Below are positions 1 through 9,656 of a stretch of DNA of 64,000 nt, in pieces. The stretch is from Streptomyces sp. WAC 01529 (GTDB lineage Bacteria > Actinomycetota > Actinomycetes > Streptomycetales > Streptomycetaceae): NCBI RefSeq assembly GCF_003945545.1, contig NZ_CP029617.1, positions 2,119,001-2,183,000 of the forward strand, given 5' to 3'. Under the pieces are notes generated by a model. That model worked only from the letters and a program-made list of their open reading frames with translations, ran no database searches and was not told the DNA's origin. How positions within the stretch are numbered: position 1 is the stretch's first letter; each line of letters opens with the position of its first letter. Both the position numbers and the translations under genes were made by a program.

Positions 1-35
1 GGACTGCGCCTTGCGTCACACGGGTGGCCGGAGGG

Positions 36-1100
36 TCAGCGGTTGCTGGCCGCCACCCACCGCTCCAGGGCCTTCTTCGCGGCCCCGGAGTCGATCGCCC
101 GGGCCGCCTTCTCGATGCCGGCGCGGATCTGCTCCTCCAGGGAGGCGTCGGTCGGGTCGAGGGCGACGAGCGCCGCCGCGGAGTTCAGCAGCACCGCGTC
201 CCGCACCGGCCCGCTCTCGCCGTCGAGCAGCCGCAGGGCGACCTCCGCGTTGTACGAGGCGTCCGCGCCCCGCAGCGCCTCCACGGGCACCAGCTCGATG
301 CCGACGTCACGGGGGTCGAAGGCCTCCTCGCGCACCGTCCCGTCCCGCACGACCCACACCCGGGAGGTGGCCGTCGTCGTCAGCTCGTCGAGCCCGTCGT
401 CGCCGCGGAAGACCAGCGCCGAGGAGCCGCGCTCGGCGAGCACCCCGGCGACGATCGGCGCGACACGCGCGTCGGCCACGCCCGTGGCCTGGGCCCGCAC
501 CTTGGCGGGGTTGGTGAGCGGGCCGAGGAAGTTGAAGGTCGTCCGGATCCCCAGCTCCTTGCGGGCCGGGGCCACATGGCGCAGCGCCGGATGGAACTTC
601 ACCGCGAAGCAGAAGGTGATGCCCGCCTCCTCGGCCACCTCGACGACCCGCTGGGGCGTGAGGTCCAGATTGACGCCCAGCTTCTCCAGTACGTCGGAGG
701 CGCCGGACGCGCTGGAGGCGGCGCGGTTGCCGTGCTTGACGACCTTCGCGCCCGTGCCCGCGACGACGATCGCGGACATGGTCGAGATGTTGACGGTCTT
801 CGCGCCGTCGCCGCCGGTGCCGACGATGTCGACGCTGGGCCCCGGCACGTCGATGACCCGGGCGTGCGCGTACATGGCGCGTACCAGGCCGGAGATCTCC
901 TCGACGGTCTCCCCCTTGGCCCGCAGCGCGACCGCGAACCCCGCGATCTGCGCGTCGGTGGCCTCGCCGCGCATGATGCGGTCCATGGCCCAGGCCGTGT
1001 CGTCGGCGCTCTGGTCGCGCCCGTCGAGCAGGCCGTTCAGTACGTCGGGCCAGGAACGGCCCGCCGCGGTAGTGCCTCCTGCGGGGGTCACAGCGCTCAT
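36..1100 (-). CDS. trpD: Anthranilate phosphoribosyltransferase
   Basis: Transfers the phosphoribosyl group of PRPP to anthranilate, the second step of tryptophan synthesis, in the cytosol. The 354-residue product is family length. The PRPP loop [14 protein letters not shown] is near residue 95, KHGNRAASS near 118 and NFLGPLTNP near 190, all well conserved. The ATG at 1100 follows an AGGAG ribosome site 6 nt upstream. The gene stands alone behind the qcrB terminator, away from other trp genes. Its leader carries two tandem palindromes (1146-1175), so some control at or near its promoter is possible. Confidence 0.97.
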   Translation of the reverse strand: MSAVTPAGGTTAAGRSWPDVLNGLLDGRDQSADDTAWAMDRIMRGEATDAQIAGFAVALRAKGETVEEISGLVRAMYAHARVIDVPGPSVDIVGTGGDGAKTVNISTMSAIVVAGTGAKVVKHGNRAASSASGASDVLEKLGVNLDLTPQRVVEVAEEAGITFCFAVKFHPALRHVAPARKELGIRTTFNFLGPLTNPAKVRAQATGVADARVAPIVAGVLAERGSSALVFRGDDGLDELTTTATSRVWVVRDGTVREEAFDPRDVGIELVPVEALRGADASYNAEVALRLLDGESGPVRDAVLLNSAAALVALDPTDASLEEQIRAGIEKAARAIDSGAAKKALERWVAASNR

Positions 1101-1145
1101 AGCCGCTCCTGGTCTTCGTCCGTATGGAAGGAAACCCCGGTCTGC

Positions 1146-1175
1146 CGGGGTGGGACCACCCGGGGTGGGACCACC
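1146..1175. repeat. Tandem 15-bp palindromic repeat in the trpD leader
   Basis: The 15-mer CGGGGTGGGACCACC occurs twice head to tail with no gap (1146-1160 and 1161-1175). Each copy holds GGTGG-GA-CCACC, a 5-2-5 inverted repeat. They lie 46-75 bp upstream of the trpD start. They could be an operator pair or RNA hairpins in a leader; the sequence alone does not decide. Confidence 0.6.
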
Positions 1176-1191
1176 CTATCCAGCCCCGGGG

Positions 1192-1235
1192 ACGGCAAAG
1201 AGCCCCGTCCAGGCAATGGACGGGGCTCTCGCCGT
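1192..1235 (-). terminator. Hairpin terminator after qcrB
   Basis: A 13-bp perfect stem (1199-1211 with 1217-1229, loop GGCAA) is extended by an outer ACGGC/GCCGT arm. It lies between the qcrB stop and the trpD leader and should end the ctaE-qcrCAB transcript. There is no T tract, as is usual in Streptomyces. Confidence 0.85.
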
Positions 1236-1274
1236 GGCGACCGTGTTGGTCAGGGCTCTAAGAGCCTCAGGTGA

Positions 1275-2894
1275 TCAGTGGTGGCCGTGGCCGCTGGTGA
1301 TCTCCTTGTACTCCTCGGCGGTGGGCTTGGGGATCTGGTTGTCCTCCCCGTAGTAGCCCTTGGAGAGCTTGGCCCGGAGCTTCTGCGAACCGGACACCTT
1401 GCGCTCGACACCGTTCTCGTCGACCGTCGGGCCGATCTCGACCGGCGCGTACTGCTCGTGCGCCGTGAGGGTGTGCAGCTGACCCTGGTCGAGCGGCTCG
1501 TGGACCTCGATGAACTCACCGTGCGGCAGGCGCTTGATGATGCCCGACTCGCGGCCGTGCAGCACCTTGTCCTTGTCGCGGCGCTGGAGACCCAGGCAGA
1601 TCCGCTTGGTGACGATGAAGGCGATGACCGGGGCGACGAAGAACCCGATCCGCACGAACCAGGTGATCGCGTTGATCGACAGGTGGAAGTGCGTGGCCCA
1701 GAGGTCGTTTCCACCACCGATCAGCAGGACCATGTACCAGGTGATCCAGGCGACACCGAACGCGGTCCGGGTCGGCACGTTGCGCGGCCGGTCCAGGACG
1801 TGGTGCTCGCGCTTGTCGCCGGTGACCCAGGACTCGATGAACGGGTAGACCGCGATGGTCACGAGGACCAGCGGGAAGATGACCAGCGGGATGAAGACGC
1901 CCAGGACGAGCGTGTGACCCCAGAGGTTGATCTCCCAGCCCGGCATGACACGGATCAGGCCTTCGGAGAAGCCCATGTACCAGTCGGGCTGGGCGCCGGT
2001 CGACACCTGGTCCGGACGGTAGGGGCCGAGCGCCCAGATCGGGTTGATCGAGGCGATCGCCGAGATGGCCGCGATGACACCGAAGACCAGGAAGAAGAAG
2101 CCTCCGGCCTTGGCCATGTACACGGGCAGCAGCGGCATGCCGACGACGTTCTTGTTGGTCTTTCCGGGGCCCGCGAACTGCGTGTGCTTGTGGTAGAAGA
2201 CCAGGATCAGGTGCGCCACCATCAGGCCGAGCATGATGCCGGGCAGCAGCAGGATGTGGACCGAGTAGAACCGGGCCACGAAGTCGCCGCCGGGGAACTC
2301 CCCGCCGAACAGGAACATCGACAGGTACGTGCCGACGACCGGGACGGACAGGATCGCGCCCTGCATGAAGCGGACACCGGTGCCGGAGAGCAGGTCGTCC
2401 GGGAGCGAGTAACCGGTGAAGCCGGTGAACATGCCGAGGACGAACAGCAGGAAGCCGAACAGCCAGTTGACCTCACGCGGCTTGCGGAAGGCGCCCGTGA
2501 AGAACACGCGCATCATGTGCACGAACATGCCGGCGAGGAAGATCAGCGCCGCCCAGTGGTGGATCTGCCGGATCAGCAGACCACCGCGCACATCGAAGGA
2601 GATGTGCATGGTCGAGTTGAACGCCTCGGACATCAGCTGTCCCTGGAGCGGGACGTAGCTGCCGTGGTACTCCACCTCGTTCATCGACGGGTGGAAGAAC
2701 AGCGTCAGGTACACACCCGTGAGGATGATGATGATGAAGCTGTACAGGCAGATCTCGCCGAGCATGAAGGACCAGTGGTCCGGGAAGATCTTGCGCATGT
2801 TGGCCTTGGCCAGGGAGTAGATCCCAAGACGGCCGTCGGCCCAGTCGGCCACCCGCTCGCCGGCGGGTGCCTTCTTCTTGTTGTCGCTGCTCAT
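1275..2894 (-). CDS. qcrB: Cytochrome bc1 complex cytochrome b subunit
   Basis: Diheme b subunit of the menaquinol:cytochrome c oxidoreductase in the cytoplasmic membrane. The 539-residue protein is the long actinobacterial form, with a hydrophilic C-terminal tail of about 100 residues. Helix B carries HHWAALIFLAGMFVHMMRVF, and helix D has a histidine in GLMVAHLILVFYHKH; these supply heme b ligands. Last gene of the ctaE-qcrC-qcrA-qcrB run, starting 4 nt after the qcrA stop, and ended by the hairpin at 1192-1235. In actinobacteria this complex forms a supercomplex with the aa3 oxidase encoded by the flanking cta genes. Confidence 0.97.
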   Translation of the reverse strand: MSSDNKKKAPAGERVADWADGRLGIYSLAKANMRKIFPDHWSFMLGEICLYSFIIIILTGVYLTLFFHPSMNEVEYHGSYVPLQGQLMSEAFNSTMHISFDVRGGLLIRQIHHWAALIFLAGMFVHMMRVFFTGAFRKPREVNWLFGFLLFVLGMFTGFTGYSLPDDLLSGTGVRFMQGAILSVPVVGTYLSMFLFGGEFPGGDFVARFYSVHILLLPGIMLGLMVAHLILVFYHKHTQFAGPGKTNKNVVGMPLLPVYMAKAGGFFFLVFGVIAAISAIASINPIWALGPYRPDQVSTGAQPDWYMGFSEGLIRVMPGWEINLWGHTLVLGVFIPLVIFPLVLVTIAVYPFIESWVTGDKREHHVLDRPRNVPTRTAFGVAWITWYMVLLIGGGNDLWATHFHLSINAITWFVRIGFFVAPVIAFIVTKRICLGLQRRDKDKVLHGRESGIIKRLPHGEFIEVHEPLDQGQLHTLTAHEQYAPVEIGPTVDENGVERKVSGSQKLRAKLSKGYYGEDNQIPKPTAEEYKEITSGHGHH

Positions 2895-2898
2895 CAGG

Positions 2899-3960
2899 TC
2901 AGCCCCTCTCGAAGAAGGCAGGACCGACGGGCTCTTCGAAGTCGCCGAGCGCCTCGAGGTAACCCTCCTCGTTCACGCCGATCCGCAGCTGCGGCAGGGC
3001 GTGACCAGCGGGGCCGAAGATCACTCGGGCGCCGTCGGAGAGGTCGAAGGTGGACTGGTGGCACGGGCAGAGGACGTGGTGCGTCTGCTGCTCGTACAGG
3101 GAGATCGGGCAACCCACGTGGGTGCAGATCTTGGAGTACGCGACGACGCCTTCGTGCGACCACTCGAGCTCGCGCTTGTCCTTGATGTTCTCCGGCTGAA
3201 TCCGGACGATCATCAGGGCGGCCTTGGCGATCTGGGTCTGGAAGTCGTGGTCGTGCTCCGACATGCCCTCGGGCATGGCGAACGTCAGCGATCCGACCTG
3301 GACGTCCGAGGGGCGCAGCGGCTCGTGCGTGTTCATGTTGACGAGCTTCTTACCCTTGGCCCACTTGGTGTGCCGGAGCTTGTCCTCCGGCAGCGGACCG
3401 AGGTCGCGCAGGAGGACGACGCCGGAGAGCGGGACCAGGGCGAGCGCGCCGAACATCGTGTTGCGGATCAGCTTGCGCCGGCCGAACTGCGACTCCTCGG
3501 CACCGGCCTTGAAGTCGGCCATGACCTTGGCCCTGACCTCGGGCTCCGCCTCGATCGGGTGACGCTCGTCAGCGACCTCCACGTCGGACATCAGGGTGCG
3601 GGCCCAGTGGACCGCGCCCGCGCCGATGCAGAAGAGCGCCAGACCGAGAGTCATGCCCAGGGCGAAGTTCAGACCGCTGATGTGACCGATCGGCCAGATG
3701 AAGACGCTCTTGTCCGCCGGGATGGTCACGAACGCCGCGATGAAGCCGACGGTCGCCAGCATGGAGAGCATGAACATGAAGGCGATCGCACGCTCGGAGC
3801 GCTTCGCGGCCCGCTCGTCGATGTCCTGGATGCGGTGCTGGTGGGGCGGAAGGCCCGGGTCGGCGAACGGGTTCTCGTCCGCGACCGCGACCGAACCGTG
3901 CTCGGGCTCGGTCACCTGCTTGCTGGGCAGGTTCTCTTCTGGAATCTCTTGGCTACTCAT
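2899..3960 (-). CDS. qcrA: Cytochrome bc1 complex Rieske iron-sulfur subunit
   Basis: Holds the 2Fe-2S cluster that passes electrons from menaquinol to cytochrome c. The Rieske motifs CTHVGC and CPCHQS are clear in the C-terminal third, and GPAGHALPQL is the downstream proline-loop region. The 353-residue protein has the extra N-terminal membrane helices of actinobacterial QcrA rather than a single anchor. I place the start at ATG 3960, which overlaps the qcrC stop by four bases (ATGA), so translation is probably coupled; an in-frame start at 3996 would lie inside qcrC. Confidence 0.96.
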   Translation of the reverse strand: MSSQEIPEENLPSKQVTEPEHGSVAVADENPFADPGLPPHQHRIQDIDERAAKRSERAIAFMFMLSMLATVGFIAAFVTIPADKSVFIWPIGHISGLNFALGMTLGLALFCIGAGAVHWARTLMSDVEVADERHPIEAEPEVRAKVMADFKAGAEESQFGRRKLIRNTMFGALALVPLSGVVLLRDLGPLPEDKLRHTKWAKGKKLVNMNTHEPLRPSDVQVGSLTFAMPEGMSEHDHDFQTQIAKAALMIVRIQPENIKDKRELEWSHEGVVAYSKICTHVGCPISLYEQQTHHVLCPCHQSTFDLSDGARVIFGPAGHALPQLRIGVNEEGYLEALGDFEEPVGPAFFERG

Positions 3961-4766
3961 GACTTCTTGGCCTTTGCGGTCCGAGCGGCGACCCACACGG
4001 CGACCGCGATCAGCGAGCCGAGACCGAAGATCCAGCCGAAGAGGCCTTCACTGACCGGACCCAGACCGCCCAGCTTGAGACCACCAGGGCTCTGGGTCTT
4101 CTCGCCGTTGACCGCGTCGAGGTACGCGATGATGTCCTTCTTCTCCTTCTCCGGCATCGTCGTGTCGGGGAAGGACGGCATGTTCTGCGGGCCGGTCTGC
4201 ATGGCCTCGTAGATGTGCTTCGGGGAGACACCTTCGAGCGACGGCGCGAACTTGCCGTGCGTCAGCGCGCCACCTTCACCGGTGAAGTTGTGGCACTGGG
4301 CGCAGTTGGTGCGGAACAGCTCGCCACCCTTGGCGATGTCCGCCCCGTCCGGGTTGTACTGCTTCTCGGTGGGGACCGAGGGACCGGCACCCAGCGACGA
4401 GATGTACGCCGCCAGCTGGTCGATCTGGGCCTGGTTGTAGATGACCTTCTTCTTGGGCGCCTGGGCGCCCTGCTGCTGGAGCGGCATGCGCCCGGTGCCG
4501 ACCTGGAAGTCGACCGCCGCGGCGCCCACGCCCACCAGGCTCGGACCGTCGGAGGAGCCCTGACCGCCGGTTCCGTGGCAGCTGGAGCAGCCCACGGCGT
4601 AGAGCTTCTTGCCCTCGTCGATGGCGAGGGACTGGGCGGTGTCATCGGCTTGCGCCTTGTCCGCCGGCGCGAACGCGGCGTACAGCCCCCCGGTGGCCGC
4701 CAGCGCGAGGAGTAGGACGACGACCGCCGCCAGCGGATGGCGTCGTCGTGCGGAGAGCTTTTTCAC
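3957..4766 (-). CDS. qcrC: Cytochrome bc1 complex diheme cytochrome c subunit
   Basis: Fused diheme cytochrome c that replaces separate c1 and soluble c in actinobacteria, feeding electrons straight to the aa3 oxidase. Two heme-binding motifs, CSSCH near residue 60 and CAQCH near 157, are visible. One N-terminal membrane segment (about residues 12-32) and one C-terminal helix followed by basic residues anchor it, with the heme domains outside. The start is GTG at 4766. It overlaps qcrA by 4 nt and lies 77 nt downstream of ctaE. Confidence 0.97.
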   Translation of the reverse strand: MKKLSARRRHPLAAVVVLLLALAATGGLYAAFAPADKAQADDTAQSLAIDEGKKLYAVGCSSCHGTGGQGSSDGPSLVGVGAAAVDFQVGTGRMPLQQQGAQAPKKKVIYNQAQIDQLAAYISSLGAGPSVPTEKQYNPDGADIAKGGELFRTNCAQCHNFTGEGGALTHGKFAPSLEGVSPKHIYEAMQTGPQNMPSFPDTTMPEKEKKDIIAYLDAVNGEKTQSPGGLKLGGLGPVSEGLFGWIFGLGSLIAVAVWVAARTAKAKKS

Positions 4767-4843
4767 GGATTACCCCGGTGTCAGGATCTTCTGCGTCGAT
4801 GCTTCTGGAATGTTTCGGTACGTCGCGTGAGCGACCCCGCCGA

Positions 4844-5464
4844 TTACTTGATCATGTAGATCGTGGCGAAGAGGCCGATCCAGACCACATCGACGAAGTG
4901 CCAGTAATAGGACACGACGATGGCTGCGGTCGCCTGTTCATGGGTGAACTTCCTGGCCGCGTAGGTCCGGCCGAGGACCAGCAGGAAGGCGATCAGGCCG
5001 CCTGTCACATGCAGTCCGTGGAAGCCGGTGGTCAGGTAGAACACCGAGCCGTACGGGTCGGAGGAGAGCGAGAGCCCGTCCTTCTTGACCAGCTCGGTGT
5101 ACTCGTACACCTGACCGCCGATGAAGACCGCACCCATGATGAAGGTGACGATGAACCACATCCGGAGCTTCTTCACGTCGCCACGCTCAGCGGCGAAGAC
5201 GCCGAGCTGACACGTGAGGGAGGAGAGCACCAGGATGGTGGTGTTCGTCGCCGAGAACGGGAAGTTAAGGGCCGAGGCCATTTCCTTCCAGTGATCAGGA
5301 CCTGTCACCGATCGCAGGGTGAAGTACATCGCGAAGAGGGCCGCGAAGAACATCAGCTCGGAACTCAGCCAGATGATGGTTCCGACGCTGGTGAGGTTCG
5401 GTCGATTGACCGGCGGGTGCGCGTGCCCGGTATCTACTGTCGTTGCTGTCGCCACGACCGACAT
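4844..5464 (-). CDS. ctaE: Cytochrome c oxidase subunit III
   Basis: Subunit III of the aa3-type oxidase, a 206-residue membrane protein. The hydrophobic segments and conserved [24 protein letters not shown] and [11 protein letters not shown] are typical. First gene of the operon with qcrCAB, placing oxidase and bc1 parts under one promoter. No Shine-Dalgarno sequence precedes ATG 5464. The start codon itself lies inside a 21-bp perfect palindrome (5455-5475), which could hide the start in mRNA or bind a regulator. Confidence 0.96.
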   Translation of the reverse strand: MSVVATATTVDTGHAHPPVNRPNLTSVGTIIWLSSELMFFAALFAMYFTLRSVTGPDHWKEMASALNFPFSATNTTILVLSSLTCQLGVFAAERGDVKKLRMWFIVTFIMGAVFIGGQVYEYTELVKKDGLSLSSDPYGSVFYLTTGFHGLHVTGGLIAFLLVLGRTYAARKFTHEQATAAIVVSYYWHFVDVVWIGLFATIYMIK

Positions 5465-5475
5465 TATGTCGGTCG
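5455..5475. promoter_or_regulatory. 21-bp perfect palindrome on the ctaE start codon
   Basis: The arms CGACCGACAT and ATGTCGGTCG flank a single central T. The ctaE ATG is inside the palindrome. It could be a dimeric-regulator operator or an RNA hairpin over the start. I do not recognise a known regulator's consensus. Confidence 0.55.
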
Positions 5476-5643
5476 CTTATCCCGCCCTCACCCCGGGGGG
5501 TGCCGTTCGGAGTGTCTGCGGGGTGTGTCCTGCCCGTATGGCCCATCGCGGGGCCGTCCGAACCGCTGTTGACGGGGTGTCGGGAGGAGTAGCATCCGCG
5601 CATCGCTTCCCGATCCCACGCAGCTCGACGTATCGGAGGAACA

Positions 5644-6045
5644 ATGCAGCCGACCGCCACGGTGCTGGTCTACAGCGACAACGCGAGCACCCGCGAGCAA
5701 GTCCGGCTGGCCGCCGGGCGCAGGCCGGCGACGGACGTTCCCGAGGTCGAGTTCATCGAGTGCGCCACGCTGCCCGCGGTGCTCGAACACCTGGACCAGG
5801 GCGGTATCGACGTCTGCGTGCTCGACGGCGAGGCGAAGCCCGCCGGCGGCATGGGCGTGGGCCGCCAGATCAAGGACGAGATCTTCCAGGCGCCGCCCGT
5901 ACTGCTCCTCATGGGCCGCCCGCAGGACGCCTGGCTGGCCACCTGGAGCCGCGCGGAAGCGGCGGTGACCCTTCCGATCGAGCCGGTGGAGTTCGCGGAC
6001 GCGCTGGCCGCCCTGCTGCGCAGCAGGCGGGCCGTGCAGGCCTGA
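5644..6045 (+). CDS. Atypical receiver-domain protein
   Basis: A 133-residue protein with the fold pattern of a stand-alone response-regulator receiver: VLVYSDN at the first strand and VCVLDGEA with the candidate phosphoacceptor aspartate near residue 60. The usual threonine/serine after strand 4 is replaced in LLLMGRPQD, and the usual lysine near the C-terminus is absent (VTLPIEP where K-P is expected). It may therefore not be phosphorylated normally. It has no output domain. A GGAGGA ribosome site lies just before ATG 5644. It is divergent from ctaE, so a link with respiratory control is possible but unproven. Confidence 0.75.
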   Translation: MQPTATVLVYSDNASTREQVRLAAGRRPATDVPEVEFIECATLPAVLEHLDQGGIDVCVLDGEAKPAGGMGVGRQIKDEIFQAPPVLLLMGRPQDAWLATWSRAEAAVTLPIEPVEFADALAALLRSRRAVQA

Positions 6046-6138
6046 CGGATCCCAGCGGTCCCGGAACGGGTCCCAGCGGCCCCGGGGAGGGCCTCGCGCC
6101 ACGGCGTGGGGCCCTCTGTGCCGTCTCCTGCGGCACCG

Positions 6139-7386
6139 CTAGACGTGCGGCCGCAGTCGGGCCGCGTCGGCGGCCGAGGGGCCTTCCTTGGTGCCGGAGA
6201 GCAGCGCGCTGCCCTTGCGCCAGTTCTGCCAGCTCATGTTCCAGTCGCCGAGGCCGTTGCCGAACGTCGGCATGTCCTCGCCGTAGCTGTTGACGACCTT
6301 CACCAGGTCGCCCTGGCGCACGGTCTCGTAGAACCAGGCGGCGTTCCCGGTGCTCATGCCGGTGCAGCCGTGGCTGGTGTTGGCGTTGCCCTGGGAGCCG
6401 GTCGACCAGGGCGCGGCGTGCACGTACTCACCGGAGTCGGTGACGCGCGTCGCGTAGTAGACCTGCTTGTCGTAGAAGTCCGATGCCCCGATGCTGGCGC
6501 TGGTCATGCGTACGGAGTACTCCTTGCCGAGCACGACCTTGACGCCGTTGCGGGTGGAGTAGCCGGGCTTGCCCGTGGTCACCGGGATCGAGTTGATCTC
6601 CTGGCCGTTGCGGTAGACCGTCATCCAGTGGGAGGAGGCGTCCGTCACGGCCTCGATCCGGTCGCCGGTGGTGAACTTCAGCGGCTTGGTCTCGGTGCCC
6701 CACAGCTTGTCGCCGACCTTGATGCCGTCGAGGTTGCTGGAGACGTTGATGGTGGCGTGGGTGGGCCAGTACTCCTTGGGGCGGTAGTGCAGCGTCTCGC
6801 TGTCCACCCAGTGCCAGGCGCCCTCGGCCGCGGGCACCGATCTGACCTTCAGGGCGCGCTCGACGGCCGCCCTGGCCTCCTTGTCCTTGACCGGGGCGCT
6901 GAGCGTGGCCGTCACGGGCTGTCCCACGCCGTACTTGCCCGCCTCCGGGCCGAAGGTGACCTTCAGCCGCTTCTTCTCGGCGGGGGTCTGCGTGTCGAAG
7001 GCCAGCATCTTGCGGCCGGGTGAGCCCTCGTCGTCCTCGGTGCTCACCCGGACCGTGTAGTGGGCGCCGGCGGCCAGTGGCGTGGTGCTGTGCCAGCGGG
7101 TGCCGTCGGCGGAGAGTTCGCCCGCCACGTACCGCCCCATCGCGTCGGTGGCCGTCACGTCGGTGATGCGCCCGTCCTTGCCCTCGGCGGTCACTTCCAG
7201 GGGCTTGTCCGGGTCCGCCTTCTTGCTGCCCACCGGGCCGTTGAAGGCGATCTGGCCGGCCGCGTCGTACGGCTTCGCCGAGAGCGGGTGGCCGTCGGAG
7301 CTGCCGCACGCCGTGGCCCCCGCACCGAGGGCGGCCACCAGCGTCGTGCAGCTCAGTACCGTGCGGATTCGCGGTGAGTGACTCAT
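6139..7386 (-). CDS. Lipoprotein L,D-transpeptidase (YkuD family)
   Basis: Forms 3-3 cross-links in peptidoglycan. The 415-residue protein begins with a basic N-terminus, a hydrophobic stretch and the lipobox ATAC (cysteine near residue 27), so it is a lipoprotein on the outer face of the membrane. Ig-like domains occupy roughly residues 45-240, and the YkuD catalytic motif SHGCTGMS, with its nucleophile cysteine, is near residue 327. The start at ATG 7386 has no ribosome site, but TACCGT lies 6 nt upstream, suggesting a leaderless mRNA. It sits between the two cta operons on the same strand, separated from ctaF by a strong terminator. Confidence 0.93.
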   Translation of the reverse strand: MSHSPRIRTVLSCTTLVAALGAGATACGSSDGHPLSAKPYDAAGQIAFNGPVGSKKADPDKPLEVTAEGKDGRITDVTATDAMGRYVAGELSADGTRWHSTTPLAAGAHYTVRVSTEDDEGSPGRKMLAFDTQTPAEKKRLKVTFGPEAGKYGVGQPVTATLSAPVKDKEARAAVERALKVRSVPAAEGAWHWVDSETLHYRPKEYWPTHATINVSSNLDGIKVGDKLWGTETKPLKFTTGDRIEAVTDASSHWMTVYRNGQEINSIPVTTGKPGYSTRNGVKVVLGKEYSVRMTSASIGASDFYDKQVYYATRVTDSGEYVHAAPWSTGSQGNANTSHGCTGMSTGNAAWFYETVRQGDLVKVVNSYGEDMPTFGNGLGDWNMSWQNWRKGSALLSGTKEGPSAADAARLRPHV

Positions 7387-7456
7387 GAACCCACGGTATG
7401 GACGATCATTCCGTCCGGCGCGGTGAGTGACCCGTCCGGGGGTCAAGCACGACACG

Positions 7457-7500
7457 CCGAGAGGCCCGGACGCTCCGTCAGGAGCGTCCGGGCCTCTCGG
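7457..7500 (-). terminator. Hairpin terminator after ctaF
   Basis: A 20-bp perfect inverted repeat (7457-7476 with 7481-7500, loop GTCA) lies 22 bp downstream of the ctaF stop. It should end the ctaCDF transcript before the L,D-transpeptidase gene. Confidence 0.92.
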
Positions 7501-7521
7501 TGCGGATCGGGAACTACAGAC

Positions 7522-7920
7522 TCACTGGGTCTGGTTCTCGCCGCGGTAGTACTCGAAGACCCAGCCCCACAGGCCGATGAGCAGCAGGGGGGCCGAGAAG
7601 TACAGCAGCCACCAGCCGATGGCGATGCTCATGAAGGCGAGCGCGCCACCGACGGCGAGGGAGAGCGGCTGCCAGCTGTGCGGGCTGAAGAAGCCCACCT
7701 CGCCGGCCTCGTCCGCGACGTCGGCCTCCTTGTTGTCCTGTGCGGAGGCGTCGACCCGCCGGGCCGTGAAGGCCAGGTAGTAGCCGATCATGATGCACAG
7801 GCCGAAGGCCAGGAAGAGCGCCGTGGTGCCGGCGGGCTCCTTCGACCACACGCCATAGACGATCGCCATGGCGAGGACGAAGACGCTCAGCCAGATGAAC
7901 ATCTTGCCCTGGATCTTCAC
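7522..7920 (-). CDS. ctaF: Cytochrome c oxidase subunit IV
   Basis: Small actinobacterial subunit of the aa3 oxidase, 132 residues. It has an N-terminal hydrophobic helix pair and a second pair near the C-terminus ([20 protein letters not shown]), with a short charged loop between. The start is GTG 7920, overlapping the ctaD stop by four bases (GTGA). Last gene of ctaC-ctaD-ctaF. Confidence 0.94.
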   Translation of the reverse strand: MKIQGKMFIWLSVFVLAMAIVYGVWSKEPAGTTALFLAFGLCIMIGYYLAFTARRVDASAQDNKEADVADEAGEVGFFSPHSWQPLSLAVGGALAFMSIAIGWWLLYFSAPLLLIGLWGWVFEYYRGENQTQ

Positions 7921-9656
7921 TTCGCGGCCTCCTTGTCGCCACCGAACATCTTGGTGTCCTTCTGCCCGGCGTTCTCGAGCTGGCCGAGCGCGGCGATGTC
8001 CGGGTGGTGCAGGTCGAAGGCCGGCGATTCACTGCGAATGCGCGGCAGCGTGAGGAAGTTGTGCCGCGGCGGCGGGCAGGACGTCGCCCACTCCAGCGAA
8101 CGGCCGTAGCCCCACGGGTCGTCGACCTCGATCTTCTTGCCGTACTTGGCCGTCTTCCAGATGTTGTAGAAGAACGGCAGGATCGACAGACCGAGCAGGA
8201 ACGAGCAGATCGTCGAGATCGTGTTCAGCGCGGTGAAGCCGTCGGCGTGCAGGTAGTCCGCGTACCGGCGGGGCATGCCCTCGGCGCCCAGCCAGTGCTG
8301 GACCAGGAACGTGCCGTGGAAGCCCACGAAGAGCGTCCAGAAGGTGATCTTGCCGAGGCGCTCGTCCAGCATCTTGCCGGTGAACTTCGGCCACCAGAAG
8401 TGGAAGCCGGAGAACATCGCGAAGACCACGGTGCCGAAGACGACGTAGTGGAAGTGCGCCACCACGAAATACGAGTCCGAGACGTGGAAGTCCATCGGCG
8501 GCGAGGCCAGGATGACGCCCGTCAGACCACCGAAGGTGAAGGTGATCAGGAAGCCGACGGCCCAGAGCATCGGGGTCTCGAAACTCAGTGACCCCTTCCA
8601 CATCGTGCCGATCCAGTTGAAGAACTTCACGCCTGTTGGCACGGCGATGAGGAACGTCATGAAGGAGAAGAACGGCAGTAGTACGCCGCCTGTGACGTAC
8701 ATGTGGTGCGCCCACACCGTCACGGAGAGACCCGCGATGGCGATGGTCGCGCCGATCAGACCCATGTAGCCGAACATCGGCTTGCGGGAGAAGACCGGAA
8801 TGACCTCGGAAATGATTCCGAAGAATGGCAGCGCGATGATGTACACCTCTGGATGGCCGAAGAACCAGAAGAGGTGTTGCCACAGCAGTGCGCCGCCATT
8901 GGCCGCGTCGAAGATATGGGCACCGAATTTGCGGTCCGCCTCGAGGGCGAACAGCGCGGCGGCCAGAACCGGGAAGGCCAGCAGAACCAGCACGGCGGTC
9001 AGCAGCACGTTCCACACGAAGATCGGCATGCGGAACATGGTCATGCCGGGCGCGCGCATGCAGATGATCGTGGTGATGAAGTTGACCGAGCCGAGGATCG
9101 TGCCGAAGCCGGAGAAGGCCAGACCCATGATCCACATGTCGGCGCCGATGCCCGGGGAGCGGACGGCGTCCGAGAGCGGGCTGTAGGCGAACCAGCCGAA
9201 GTCGGCCGCGCCGTTCGGCGTGAGGAAACCGCCGACCGCGATGAGCGAGCCGAACAGGTAGAGCCAGTAGGCGAACATGTTCAGCCGCGGGAAGGCGACG
9301 TCGGGCGCGCCGATCTGCAGCGGCATGATCCAGTTGGCGAAACCGGCGAACAGCGGCGTCGCGAACATCAGCAGCATGATCGTGCCGTGCATCGTGAACG
9401 CCTGGTTGAACTGCTCGTTCGACATGATCTGCGTACCCGGGCGGGCGAGTTCGGCGCGCATGAAGAGCGCCATCACTCCGCCGATGCAGAAGAACGCGAA
9501 CGACGTGACCAGATAAAGCGTGCCGATCGTCTTGTGGTCAGTGGTGGTCAACCACTTGGTGACGACGTTTCCCGGCTGCTTGCGCCTGACGGGCAGCTCG
9601 TTCTCGTACGAGTCTTCTGCTGCCGCGGCACCCTGGGGTTCGTTGAGGATGCTCAC
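7917..9656 (-). CDS. ctaD: Cytochrome c oxidase subunit I
   Basis: Catalytic heme-copper subunit of the aa3 oxidase, reducing O2 to water and pumping protons. The 579-residue product is family length. Ligand regions are visible: the low-spin heme histidine in [16 protein letters not shown], the [13 protein letters not shown] segment with the CuB histidine and cross-linked tyrosine, and [10 protein letters not shown] with the other CuB histidines; the distal heme ligands lie in [11 protein letters not shown] choose GTG 9656, which overlaps the ctaC stop by 4 nt, rather than a more upstream start inside ctaC. Confidence 0.97.
   Translation of the reverse strand: MSILNEPQGAAAAEDSYENELPVRRKQPGNVVTKWLTTTDHKTIGTLYLVTSFAFFCIGGVMALFMRAELARPGTQIMSNEQFNQAFTMHGTIMLLMFATPLFAGFANWIMPLQIGAPDVAFPRLNMFAYWLYLFGSLIAVGGFLTPNGAADFGWFAYSPLSDAVRSPGIGADMWIMGLAFSGFGTILGSVNFITTIICMRAPGMTMFRMPIFVWNVLLTAVLVLLAFPVLAAALFALEADRKFGAHIFDAANGGALLWQHLFWFFGHPEVYIIALPFFGIISEVIPVFSRKPMFGYMGLIGATIAIAGLSVTVWAHHMYVTGGVLLPFFSFMTFLIAVPTGVKFFNWIGTMWKGSLSFETPMLWAVGFLITFTFGGLTGVILASPPMDFHVSDSYFVVAHFHYVVFGTVVFAMFSGFHFWWPKFTGKMLDERLGKITFWTLFVGFHGTFLVQHWLGAEGMPRRYADYLHADGFTALNTISTICSFLLGLSILPFFYNIWKTAKYGKKIEVDDPWGYGRSLEWATSCPPPRHNFLTLPRIRSESPAFDLHHPDIAALGQLENAGQKDTKMFGGDKEAAK

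Noticed and set aside
5466-5640. Plus-strand frame starting at the mirror ATG of the ctaE palindrome
   Set aside because: The second ATG arises only from palindrome symmetry. The translation is low-complexity, has no ribosome site, and runs into the next gene in another frame.
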